NCBI GenBank assembly: GCA_031553775.1
Contig: JAVBLA010000014.1
Location: forward strand, 1 to 64,000
Source: JAISFI01 sp031553775
Lineage (GTDB): Bacteria > Bacteroidota > Bacteroidia > Bacteroidales > Azobacteroidaceae
Length of the DNA: 64,000 nucleotides
Direction: 5' to 3'
A program made the position numbers and the translations under genes. Positions within the stretch are counted from its first letter, which is position 1. Every line of letters starts with the position of its first letter. Under the pieces are notes generated by a model, which saw only the letters and a list, made by a program, of their open reading frames with translations, did no database searches and was not told the DNA's origin. Positions 27,413-36,610 of this stretch are shown here, one piece after another.

Positions 27413-30073
27413 TTACTTGTTGACTACTTTTGCAACAGATTCTTTTACTCCGGCAACAATTTTAACTATATACAAGCCTTTTGCAGGTAATTGATAAGTA
27501 TATTCTCCGGAAGCTTTTTCCTTCGTAACTAATTGTCCATAAATATTATAGATGGTTATCACTGTATTTTCCTCCAGGTTAGAGATACAGATGGTTCCAT
27601 TAGAGGTACAAACTGTATACAAACACTCTGCAGATTGAGTTTGTACTGGAGAATTCATTTTAAATACTTTCAACACAGGATAATCATTTCCACCATCAAA
27701 AGTCCAGACATCAGTAAAATTCCAGGTTAGTGTTCCACTATAGAATGCAGAAGACTTAGCATCTGCATCATCAGACAGGTTCAAACCATTCCTATTGGTA
27801 GCTGTACCATCAGTTACTACAACAGCGGTAGAGAGATTACTTCCGACCAAAGTAGTGCTGACAGAATAGTTATTGGTAAAATGGGCGTAACTTTCCCGGC
27901 TTCCCCAGCTACAAATACGATATGGGCCATAGCCAGTTACAAAAGATGAAAGATTCAGGCAATTTTCAATATAAACATCACCATCCTGGTCAATCAATCC
28001 GATCATGGCTCCACCATGTCCTCCACCCTGAAGTTCCCCGACAAAGTAGCAATTCTTAATTTTAGCACCTCCGCTAAAAGCAGCTGCCGCAATACCTCCC
28101 AACTGATGACTACGTCCTGTAATAAGAGCATTTACATAACAGTCTTCAATTTGAATTCCGCTCAGAACTCTTCCAGCAATACCACCTGCGCGATCATTTG
28201 CATTGACAGAACTATTATTTACATAACACTGTTCTATTTTTCCACCTTCGGCAATACCTACAATTCCGCCTATATCACTTCCACCTTTGAAGTTCGCATT
28301 TTCAATGCCCAGGTTTTTGATGGTTGCACCCTTGGTTTTCCGGAATAATCCCATTATACCGGTCGACTCATTATCATATGAAAGTCCGGAGATCACATAT
28401 CCTTTTCCATCAAATGTACCGGTAAAAGGAACACTTTCCGTACATAATCCGGTAAATGCGATACCGCTCATATCAATATTATTTTTCAACTCAAAACTTT
28501 TTGTAGAATTAGAATTTACAAGTTCCAAATCTTCAGGAGTAGAAATTCCGACAATTCCCGCAGGCATTAATACAATATTTACCACTGTCTTGTCCAAAAT
28601 AAACCCAGGTATCGCAGAGATAGTAACAGTGACTCTTTCCAGGCTGTTAATGGTTCCTTCCGGCGTAACAATATTATCAACAATATTAATTTTATTACTG
28701 TTCTTTGTATAGGACAAGCGAACGCCATTATAGGTGATAATTTTATTCAGGTCGATTGACTCTCCATTCTGCAATACATAAGTTTTATTCAGGTTCATTA
28801 CCGGAGTTTTGATAGCCAGTCCGGAAGCTGTTTGCCATTTAAGTACCGGATATCCATCTTTCAATAAAATCCAGTTATCATTAAAATCCCAACCTAATGT
28901 ATTCAGGTAAAAGGATTGGGTTTTAGCCATCCCTGCAGAAATACTGATTCCATTTTCCGAAGCCCCTCCATGGGTATTTGTAAGTGATTCCAAAGCATAA
29001 TTATTTGTAAGAGTAGCTGTTTTTCCATTTAGACTTGTGATTCTGTAAATCTCCGAGCTGATAACCTCAGCTGCCAGGTTCACACAATTTTCAATGGTAA
29101 CTTTATTGTCCACACCTACCAGGGCCATGATTCCACCGGCCCTATTTGTTCCATTACGGGTAAGCTTACCAGAAAAATAGCAATTAGAAATTATACTAAT
29201 CCCATTATCGGTTGCCTGCCCTACAACTCCACCAGCCTGATAAGAGCGGGAAGTCACATCAGCTGAAGAATAACAATTTTCAATAATAGTAGATGTAGAT
29301 GTAGAACCGAACAAGCGACCCAGGACACCTCCCACATTATCATTTCCACTAATAGAACAGTCTGAAGAATACGACAGTTTGAGAATTGATTCAAACAAAC
29401 GTCCTACAACACCTCCCACATCTCCGTTTCCATAGATCGTTGCTTTTTCTGCATAACATTTTTCAACAATGGTGCTTTGACATGTCCGGCCAACAATACC
29501 TCCAACCAATCCCGTTCCTGTAACCGAAGTATTGAGCACACGGCAATTAATAATTTTCGGAGACTGTGCTGCATTATCCTTATCCGCATTACCGACAAGA
29601 CCACCTAATCTATCTGCCGATTTAGTGACAGTACTATTGATGACCCAGCAGTTTTCCAGTATACCTCCACGAAGTCCACCTACAATGATTCCTGTACCGT
29701 TCCCATTGGAAGCTCCATTCACACTGGCATTTTCAAATCCCAGATTTTTGACGGTACCCCTTACATACCGGAAAAAACCGGTAGCATCCGATGTGGTACC
29801 ATTAAAAGTAAAGTTTTTAATAACATGCCCATTGCCATCGAATGTTCCTTTGAAACTCCAGACTAATTGGGATTCTGTCCAGGTTTCACCGGCCAGATCG
29901 ATATCATTCATCAGAATATAACTTTTATCAGCGGCCTCGTTGGCGTCACTTCGGAGAGCCCGAAGCCCGGCAACATCAGTAATTTCGATTGTTTGCCCAA
30001 ATGCAGGGGCGAAACAAACGCAGCAGATTGCCAATAAGGCAAACCATCGATTAGTAATGTTAATTTTTTTCAT
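27413..30073 (-). CDS. GLUG-repeat surface protein with T9SS sorting domain (886 aa)
   Basis: Start chosen at the ATG at 30073 (MKKINITNRW), which gives a signal peptide ending AFGQ; the longer frame adds 27 unlikely residues. Seen: first GLUG-repeat block (about 30-410) of many short units carrying GGIVGR/GGVVG-type turns and N-C-Y or E-N-C strands; Ig-like linker (about 412-500) homologous to that of the DUF4886-GLUG protein; second GLUG block (about 504-798); T9SS-type sorting domain (about 808-886) with YNIYGQLV and a KVVNK end. No catalytic motif was seen. Known: GLUG units occur in surface and adhesin-like proteins. Inferred: surface glycan-binding or structural protein serving the mannan locus. 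It lies 89 bp after the GH76 gene. Confidence 0.8.
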   Translation of the reverse strand: MKKINITNRWFALLAICCVCFAPAFGQTIEITDVAGLRALRSDANEAADKSYILMNDIDLAGETWTESQLVWSFKGTFDGNGHVIKNFTFNGTTSDATGFFRYVRGTVKNLGFENASVNGASNGNGTGIIVGGLRGGILENCWVINSTVTKSADRLGGLVGNADKDNAAQSPKIINCRVLNTSVTGTGLVGGIVGRTCQSTIVEKCYAEKATIYGNGDVGGVVGRLFESILKLSYSSDCSISGNDNVGGVLGRLFGSTSTSTIIENCYSSADVTSRSYQAGGVVGQATDNGISIISNCYFSGKLTRNGTNRAGGIMALVGVDNKVTIENCVNLAAEVISSEIYRITSLNGKTATLTNNYALESLTNTHGGASENGISISAGMAKTQSFYLNTLGWDFNDNWILLKDGYPVLKWQTASGLAIKTPVMNLNKTYVLQNGESIDLNKIITYNGVRLSYTKNSNKINIVDNIVTPEGTINSLERVTVTISAIPGFILDKTVVNIVLMPAGIVGISTPEDLELVNSNSTKSFELKNNIDMSGIAFTGLCTESVPFTGTFDGKGYVISGLSYDNESTGIMGLFRKTKGATIKNLGIENANFKGGSDIGGIVGIAEGGKIEQCYVNNSSVNANDRAGGIAGRVLSGIQIEDCYVNALITGRSHQLGGIAAAAFSGGAKIKNCYFVGELQGGGHGGAMIGLIDQDGDVYIENCLNLSSFVTGYGPYRICSWGSRESYAHFTNNYSVSTTLVGSNLSTAVVVTDGTATNRNGLNLSDDADAKSSAFYSGTLTWNFTDVWTFDGGNDYPVLKVFKMNSPVQTQSAECLYTVCTSNGTICISNLEENTVITIYNIYGQLVTKEKASGEYTYQLPAKGLYIVKIVAGVKESVAKVVNK

Positions 30074-30162
30074 AAATACAAATTTAAAAATTAGAAATTG
30101 TAACCATTGTTTCATTTTGAGCAAATAACATGTCGGTTGAAAATACCCTTTCAATTGTCGAT

Positions 30163-33100
30163 TTATCTTTTGATAAATTTCTTATTAACTATTTTTTCTT
30201 CCGATTTGATTCTTATAAGATACAGTCCTTTCCCGTATTCGCCCACCGGGATAGATTTGACTCCTGCTTCTGCATTCTGTGCAAAAATCAGGCGTCCGGC
30301 AATGCTGTAAATTTCGATCCGTCCGTTTTCCGGCATATCCACATACAGATAATCACTTACCGGATTGGGATAGATCCGGATATCCATTTGTTTTTCAGGA
30401 GCCTGAGGAATGCTTGTATTCACATCGAATTCCAACAACTGCCATTCGGCGAACTGAAGGAGATTCGCTCCGTTATTTCCGGTAACATTCAACCTGAAAT
30501 AGGTATATTCTGTTTTTGCTTTATTACAGGAATAAAACTGAGTCACATAGCGATAGGGGAACAGCTGATCTTTCCGGGAATCGATTTCCACCCAGCTGTT
30601 TCCATCGGAAGATGCTTCCAGCACCCAATCTTTAGGATCTCTTGAAGGGTTATCGTTAGCCGATGTAATGCTATATGCCGTGACTTTCGCCGGTACGGTA
30701 GACTGATAGCTAAACCATGAAGAGGTTGAAAAATTACCACAATATTTAGTATCAGACAGTTTGTCTTTAAGTTTTTCGACTCTTTCACTACTACTGTTTC
30801 CGGCATATTCAGATTCGATTACTCCTCCATTGGCAGTCACATCGTCAGCCAGGATACCTGTTCCATGCAATTCCCATTCCGTAAGCCTCACTTCATCGGC
30901 ATCGTCTCCGGTAAGCCGGGTAATGTTGATACGGAAATAGGTGAATTTATTTGAAGTAGAGACTTCATACACTTTTCGTTCTCCTCTCAGGGCGTATGTA
31001 ATATTGGAACGGGTATTGAGAGTACTCCATTGAGTTCCATCGTTCGACACCTGTAAGGTCCAGTTCCTTGGAGTTTTATTAATATCATCTCCTATGGAGA
31101 TAGAATAAGCGCGTAATTGAACCGGAGTTGTAGATTTATATTGTATCCACGCCGGGGTAGATGTACTTACATTAGATGCTCTCAGGACATACTGGGTATT
31201 TCCGTTGTTATCCGTCAGCGCCTTCAGGTTTTCCGAGTTAACCAGCAAATCCTGGGAGGAAGTCAGTTCACCTCCATTATGCGTAATATCATGATAGAAA
31301 TAGTCGTAATAATAATTTCCCATGAGTTGCCATTCTGCTAATTGCGTATCAGAAGAACCGTTATTGGCCGTGATATGCAGCCTGAAATACCGGTAGCCCG
31401 CATCAACAGTACAGAAATAAGTTTGTGTGACATTCCTGTATGGGAATTGTTGGTTAATTTGACGATCTATTTCCGTCCAAACCTGGCCATCTCCCGAAGC
31501 ATACAATATCCAGTTTTTCGGATCGCTTTCAGGAGTATTATCTGCTGATGTAAGGCTGTAAGATGCCAGTTTGTAATTTGCGTTAGACTTATAATCGATC
31601 CACAGGTCCGACTGGCTACTTACCCTGTATTTGGAGTTTATAGCTTTATCCGTCAATTTGACTGCTGTTCCTTCAGTTTCAGTTCCTGGATATTGCGTGG
31701 TCAGGACTCCGCCATCGGCTGTAATATCTTTATCGAACAAAGCGCCCCCGTAAAGTTGCCATTCAGACAAATATAAAGCTTTTCTGAGAAGAGGATGATC
31801 TTCTTCATGTCCGACCCTTTCCGTAACATTCAGTCGAAAATAGGTATAGGCCATTGTTGTTGAAACATCATATTGTTTTTTCTGGTATTTGGCGTCGAAT
31901 ACCTGCCCGGATTGTGTATCCAGATCCACCCAATCGTTCCCATTGTTCGAGGCCTGCAGATTCCATGATTTCGGATCATATGCCCTCGTAGATCCTACAC
32001 CCAGAGCATACCCTTTCAGCCATACCGGTACAGGCGATTGATAAGTGAGCCATATTCTTTCCTGATTATTTTCAGTTGTAATCACGGAAACAGTGCTTAA
32101 ACGATTATCAATTACGCTCTGTAAGCCACTATCCGATAATTCATGAGAAGATGTAATCAAGCCTCCATTGTCTGTAATATCCGGATAAGTATAACTATCT
32201 GCCGTAAAACGGAAATAATTGAATTTAGCCAACTCATAGCCGGAAGTACCCCCATATACGATATAAACATTATGCATCCCATCGACAGGCGTGGTCAACG
32301 GACAAGAATAAGTCTGCCAGTCATCACCTTCCCTGGGAAGGGTTATGGTTCCGATCAGTGTACCGGAAGGACTATCCAGATAAATTTTCATCAGGGTACT
32401 GCGGAGTTCTGCTTTTGACACCCTTACTTCTATTCCTGTAGCCAGGTTATTACCAAAATTCACATTATTGTATCCGGTATAAAAACCATCTTTGATATTT
32501 TCCAGGTTAGGAGTAGTATCGTCGGTTCCGGCTTTAACATGCACACCTTTGATATAGTCAAAATTTTCGGCTTCTATTCTCGAGAATGCATCCTTGAAAA
32601 TCAGATTTTTATCCAACGGAGCATTAAATGCGGCAGAAACAGCGGTAGAAGGGCCGAACGGATCGGTATTGATCGTGTGACTTTTTCCACAGTCTGAAAC
32701 ATAAGTGCCTTTACAGTTATTATTTTTTTCACAGTCTGAAATACACTGGTTAACCCAGTCCTGAAAGATGTAATTCTCCGGAGTTTTTGTCAACCATGCA
32801 GAAGAAGATACTCCGCTTGAATTCCGGGTATTATATGCCTGAAGTGCATTTTTCTGCATCCATTCCACATATTCCGGATGGCCCAGATCGACGATAAAAC
32901 GGCGGGCATAACGCATCAAAATCCCTTTGAATCCGGCCAAGTCGCCGGTAGCCACCTGGCAGACAGAAATGATGCCATTAGCATCACACAGATTTTCTGT
33001 TGTATATTTCATAATCATTTGAGCATCCTGCTTGTATTGTTCGTCTCCGTAACGGTTATAAAGCATTACGGCAGCACCCAGAAAAGTTCCCTGATTATAG

Positions 33101-34233
33101 GTAGAAGCCCAGTAATTATATCCCGAAGGCACATTATTCACCCACGAAAAACTGTCGTACACCTGCCCGGAGGAAGGTACATACAGGTATTTCCTCTGAA
33201 GGGCATAGAGATCTTTTGCTTTGGTATAATAAGTGTCATCTTTGGTGGCCTGGCCTAAATAACAGGCAGCGACTTCGGCAGGACCATTGATACAGGAATT
33301 TGTACCGTTAATAGTTTCAGAAGATTCTTTCCAGCGGAGCATTCCGGAAGGCAACAAAGCCCGGGAATACATGGCATCGAAATTGGATTTCGCATTGTAA
33401 AGATAGCTCTGGTCGCCAAACATCAGGTAGGCACGGACAGAAGCGATTACAATCCAGGCAATATCATCGTTATATTCGTTAGAAAGCCAGTAAGTACCTT
33501 TTCTATAGGTAAAATTGGAATATAATTGTTTGAACATATCTTCATGAACAGGGCTACCGGTGGTTTCATAAGCGTCTAACACCGCTTCGAACATTTCTGC
33601 ATCTCCCCAGAAACCTCCGCCTCCAAGTACATATCCCTGTGAAGCTTTTTTATAATACTTGTTTTTCCATCCCTGCATCATATCCTCCTGTATGGCAGAT
33701 GTCAGCCGGTTAGATTGAGCATCTACTGCATCCAGTTTCCATATCTGCCAGACAGCATCGGCACCACTTTTCTTAGTATGCAATTCCAACAATGATCCAT
33801 CGGCAGTGTCTAACAATTCCAGATATAACTTTTCCACATTGTTCTTGTCCATCTGGCTGATATAGAAATAACCGGCAGGTCCATCGACCGGTGTGATCTC
33901 CCACTTACCGGCCGTCAGGTCGTCTTTATCATACTGACAGATTTTAGCACCATCGGCGGCTGTCCCCTTCCGGTACAATATTTTACCGGAATAGGCATTG
34001 GTAAACTGGTACATATTATTGTCGGCCGGTGTAATAATCCAGCGTTGTGCATTTACGTTCGTTTCCGTCCAGATCTGCACGTCGGCATCCTTGTTTAGCG
34101 ATGCATTTTTTACACAGAGTGTTTTACTTCCAGAAACTTGTGCGGACATCTTGTAGGTTTGTCCGGGAACAATATCTGCAGCATACAAATATCCGGTAAA
34201 AAACGAAATGATAATTAATAGGAATTGTTTCAT
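30163..34233 (-). CDS. GH76 alpha-1,6-mannanase-family enzyme with ricin-like, CBM6-like and four discoidin-like domains
   Basis: Seen: signal peptide (1-18); ricin-type beta-trefoil-like region (about 20-170) with QRWIITP and WQIWKL; GH76 domain (about 180-550) with the paired catalytic aspartates in NDDIAW (about residue 258), FWGDAEM and a YNQGTF motif; CBM6-like domain (about 555-680, IEAENFDY); four tandem discoidin-like domains (about 685-830, 832-975, 977-1125, 1127-1275), each opening with D-x-GG-x-L/V; T9SS sorting domain with IYPNPVSDY (about 1285-1356). Known: GH76 enzymes cleave alpha-1,6-mannan backbones, as in yeast mannan. At 1356 aa it is far longer than typical GH76 proteins. 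Inferred: secreted or surface endo-acting enzyme generating oligosaccharides for SusC/SusD. Its start is 3 bp after the GH92 stop, so translation is probably coupled. Confidence 0.88.
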   Translation of the reverse strand: MKQFLLIIISFFTGYLYAADIVPGQTYKMSAQVSGSKTLCVKNASLNKDADVQIWTETNVNAQRWIITPADNNMYQFTNAYSGKILYRKGTAADGAKICQYDKDDLTAGKWEITPVDGPAGYFYISQMDKNNVEKLYLELLDTADGSLLELHTKKSGADAVWQIWKLDAVDAQSNRLTSAIQEDMMQGWKNKYYKKASQGYVLGGGGFWGDAEMFEAVLDAYETTGSPVHEDMFKQLYSNFTYRKGTYWLSNEYNDDIAWIVIASVRAYLMFGDQSYLYNAKSNFDAMYSRALLPSGMLRWKESSETINGTNSCINGPAEVAACYLGQATKDDTYYTKAKDLYALQRKYLYVPSSGQVYDSFSWVNNVPSGYNYWASTYNQGTFLGAAVMLYNRYGDEQYKQDAQMIMKYTTENLCDANGIISVCQVATGDLAGFKGILMRYARRFIVDLGHPEYVEWMQKNALQAYNTRNSSGVSSSAWLTKTPENYIFQDWVNQCISDCEKNNNCKGTYVSDCGKSHTINTDPFGPSTAVSAAFNAPLDKNLIFKDAFSRIEAENFDYIKGVHVKAGTDDTTPNLENIKDGFYTGYNNVNFGNNLATGIEVRVSKAELRSTLMKIYLDSPSGTLIGTITLPREGDDWQTYSCPLTTPVDGMHNVYIVYGGTSGYELAKFNYFRFTADSYTYPDITDNGGLITSSHELSDSGLQSVIDNRLSTVSVITTENNQERIWLTYQSPVPVWLKGYALGVGSTRAYDPKSWNLQASNNGNDWVDLDTQSGQVFDAKYQKKQYDVSTTMAYTYFRLNVTERVGHEEDHPLLRKALYLSEWQLYGGALFDKDITADGGVLTTQYPGTETEGTAVKLTDKAINSKYRVSSQSDLWIDYKSNANYKLASYSLTSADNTPESDPKNWILYASGDGQVWTEIDRQINQQFPYRNVTQTYFCTVDAGYRYFRLHITANNGSSDTQLAEWQLMGNYYYDYFYHDITHNGGELTSSQDLLVNSENLKALTDNNGNTQYVLRASNVSTSTPAWIQYKSTTPVQLRAYSISIGDDINKTPRNWTLQVSNDGTQWSTLNTRSNITYALRGERKVYEVSTSNKFTYFRINITRLTGDDADEVRLTEWELHGTGILADDVTANGGVIESEYAGNSSSERVEKLKDKLSDTKYCGNFSTSSWFSYQSTVPAKVTAYSITSANDNPSRDPKDWVLEASSDGNSWVEIDSRKDQLFPYRYVTQFYSCNKAKTEYTYFRLNVTGNNGANLLQFAEWQLLEFDVNTSIPQAPEKQMDIRIYPNPVSDYLYVDMPENGRIEIYSIAGRLIFAQNAEAGVKSIPVGEYGKGLYLIRIKSEEKIVNKKFIKR

Positions 34234-34236
34234 GGT

Positions 34237-36522
34237 TTATTTTTCATTGGTTAATGAATAAGGATAATCTGCCGGGGTTACTCCCCTTTGTTTGTTCGGT
34301 TTATCACTCATCGTACATTGTATTTTTGCCCCTTTAATTAAAGACGAGTGATCCAGATAGTTTTTGTTATAAGTTTGCCCGTTGTAAAGCATCTCCCGGA
34401 TATAGCGGTTTTCATCGCTGTTGGCAGAAGCGGATATTTCAATTTTCTTTCCGTTTTCCAGATGAATGGTTGCTTTTTCGAAAAGAGGAGCACCTATAAC
34501 ATACTCTCCGGTTCCCGGGCAAACGGAGTAAAATCCCAAAGCGGAAAACACATACCAGGCCGACGTTTGTCCGTTATCCTCATCCCCACAATAGCCATCG
34601 GCAGCAGGAGTGTACAAGCGGTTCAATACTTCTCGGATCCAATACTGTGTTTTCCAGGGTTCCCCGGCATAATTATAAAGATAGATCATGTGCTGTATAG
34701 GTTGATTACCATGGGCATATTGTCCCATATCGATCACCTGCATTTCTCGCATTTCATGGATAAAATTGCCACGGGTACTGACTCCTTTTCCAAAAACAGG
34801 AGGAGTAGAGAAAACGGAATCGAGCATGGATACAAATACTTTGCTTCCTCCCATCAGGTTGATCATGCCTTGCATGTCGTGAAAAGCCGCCCATGAATAA
34901 TGCCAGCTGTTACCTTCCGTAAAAGGCCCCCACCATTCTACCGGGTCGAAGTTGGGTTTAAACTCGCCTGCACTGTTTTTCCCACACATCAGGTTAAATG
35001 GTTTGTTAAAAAGGTTTTTATAATTCAAACTACGGGTTTTATACAAATTAATTTCTTTAGCCGGTCTGTTTAATTTTTTTCCCATTTGATAAATACACCA
35101 GTCATTATAGGCATATTCCAAAGTACGGGCTGCACTCTGGTTGATTTCCATAGGAACATAACCCAGCTTATTATATTCCTGATAGCCCAAACGTCCGGAT
35201 GAATTGACGGTCGGATGATGATGATTGGCTCCATACAGCAATCCTTCATACATTTTCTCCGCATTATTTTTAATCAGGCCTTTCTGATAAGCATCGAACA
35301 CTACAGAGGTGGAATTATTTCCGACCATACAATCCCTGTGCCCGGGACTCGCCCATTCCGGGAAAAATCCGCTTTCAAGATAAGAGTTCAGGAAACCTTC
35401 CTGCATTTTTTCTCCCATCGAGGGGTAAACCAGATTGATGAATGGCAACAAACAACGGAAAGTATCCCAAAAACCAGTATCGGTAAACATATATCCGGGA
35501 AGGATTTTTCCGTTATGCGGACTATAATGTACCACATTTCCATTGGCATCTATTTCATGCAACATTCTGGGGAATAAAACACTGCGATAAAGACAGGAAT
35601 AAAAAACACGCAGGCGATCGATATCGTCCGATTCTACCTGTACTTTACCCAACACTTCGTTCCAGCGGTCTTTGCCTTTTTCCACCAACTGGTTAAAACC
35701 CAGATTCCCTAATTCTTTCAGGTTTAATGCAGCCTGTTCGAAACTGATAAACGACGATGCCACGCGCGCATGTACCACTTCTCCTTTGTGGGTACGAAAA
35801 CCAATAATGGCTCCCGCATGATTATCGGTGATTTCCAATTCGTTTTTGCGGATTTCATTATTACCGGCTACAGCTTTATATTCAAACGGTTTGTCAAAAA
35901 CAATGACAAAATAATTTTTAAAATTATCCGGCACACCTCCACTGTTCCGGGTAGTATATCCTATTATCTTTTGCTCTTCAGGAATAATTTTTACATAAGA
36001 TCCCTTATCAAACGCATCAATAACCACTGATGACTGATCAGTCTCCGGAAATGTAAACCGGAACATGGCCGCTCTTTCCGTAGGTACAATTTCTGTAGTC
36101 ACATTGTGATCTGCCAGGAAAGCACGGTAATAATACGGTTTGGATATTTCCGATTTATGGTTGAACCAGCTGGATCTTTCCTCCTGGTCAAAAACCGGTT
36201 TTCCGGTAATCGGCATCAGGGAAAACTGACCGTAATCATTCATCCAGGGACTGGGTTGATGTGTTTGTTTGAATCCTCTTATTTTTTCCGATGTGTATGT
36301 ATACGTCCAGCCTTCTCCCATTCTTCCGGTTTGCGGTGTCCAGAAATTCATCCCCCAGGGCATGGCAATAGCAGGATAAGTATTTCCGTTCGACAGTTCG
36401 AATTTTGAATCGGTACCCATCAACGGATTTACGTAGTCGACGGGGTGTTTGGGTATTGCGGCGGACAAAGAAAAGAGAGCGCCTGTTAGGAGGATTAGTA
36501 GGATGATACTGTTTTTTTTCAT
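34237..36522 (-). CDS. GH92 alpha-mannosidase
   Basis: Start chosen at ATG 36522 (MKKNSII); a TTG nine bases upstream is the only alternative. 761 aa, normal for the family. Seen: signal peptide (about 1-22); the N-terminal VNPLMGT strand; family motifs GHRDCMVGNNST (about 392), EGNSWHYSW (about 535) and GDEDNGQTSAW (about 644), which carry the conserved acidic residues and calcium-site region of GH92. There is no T9SS tail and no lipobox, so periplasmic location is likely. Known: GH92 enzymes are calcium-dependent exo-alpha-mannosidases, mostly alpha-1,2 or alpha-1,3. Inferred: it trims side-chain mannose from imported oligosaccharides. It is 88 bp downstream of susD across a strong hairpin, and 3 bp upstream of GH76. 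Linkage preference cannot be settled from sequence. Confidence 0.92.
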   Translation of the reverse strand: MKKNSIILLILLTGALFSLSAAIPKHPVDYVNPLMGTDSKFELSNGNTYPAIAMPWGMNFWTPQTGRMGEGWTYTYTSEKIRGFKQTHQPSPWMNDYGQFSLMPITGKPVFDQEERSSWFNHKSEISKPYYYRAFLADHNVTTEIVPTERAAMFRFTFPETDQSSVVIDAFDKGSYVKIIPEEQKIIGYTTRNSGGVPDNFKNYFVIVFDKPFEYKAVAGNNEIRKNELEITDNHAGAIIGFRTHKGEVVHARVASSFISFEQAALNLKELGNLGFNQLVEKGKDRWNEVLGKVQVESDDIDRLRVFYSCLYRSVLFPRMLHEIDANGNVVHYSPHNGKILPGYMFTDTGFWDTFRCLLPFINLVYPSMGEKMQEGFLNSYLESGFFPEWASPGHRDCMVGNNSTSVVFDAYQKGLIKNNAEKMYEGLLYGANHHHPTVNSSGRLGYQEYNKLGYVPMEINQSAARTLEYAYNDWCIYQMGKKLNRPAKEINLYKTRSLNYKNLFNKPFNLMCGKNSAGEFKPNFDPVEWWGPFTEGNSWHYSWAAFHDMQGMINLMGGSKVFVSMLDSVFSTPPVFGKGVSTRGNFIHEMREMQVIDMGQYAHGNQPIQHMIYLYNYAGEPWKTQYWIREVLNRLYTPAADGYCGDEDNGQTSAWYVFSALGFYSVCPGTGEYVIGAPLFEKATIHLENGKKIEISASANSDENRYIREMLYNGQTYNKNYLDHSSLIKGAKIQCTMSDKPNKQRGVTPADYPYSLTNEK

Positions 36523-36551
36523 TGCTGACAATTATTGTTTATTTATTGAAT

Positions 36552-36559
36552 CAAAATTA
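36552..36559 (-). promoter_or_regulatory. Candidate -7 box TAATTTTG upstream of GH92
   Basis: An exact TAnnTTTG match on the minus strand, 30 bp from the GH92 start. It overlaps the foot of the adjacent hairpin, and no TTTG is found at the expected -33 distance. It may be a promoter or simply the U-rich end of the hairpin. Confidence 0.35.
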
Positions 36560-36600
36560 TTACCAACAGGAAAACAGAGTGTTTCTCCTGTTGGTAATAA
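36557..36600 (-). terminator. Strong hairpin between susD and GH92 (partial terminator or processing site)
   Basis: TTATTACCAACAGG (36557-36570) pairs perfectly with CCTGTTGGTAATAA (36587-36600); four further pairs (AAAC/GTTT) lie above a small bulge, leaving a five-base loop. It starts 11 bp after the susD stop. Only a short T-run follows. Such a site could keep susCD transcript levels above those of the downstream hydrolases. Confidence 0.6.
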
Positions 36601-36610
36601 TTAGCAAGAT

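Noticed and set aside
30079..30086. Exact TAAATTTG (-7-like) box just upstream of the 886-aa GLUG gene
   Set aside because: It lies only 6 bp before the start codon with no -33 partner, so it would give a leaderless transcript; probably chance in AT-rich DNA.
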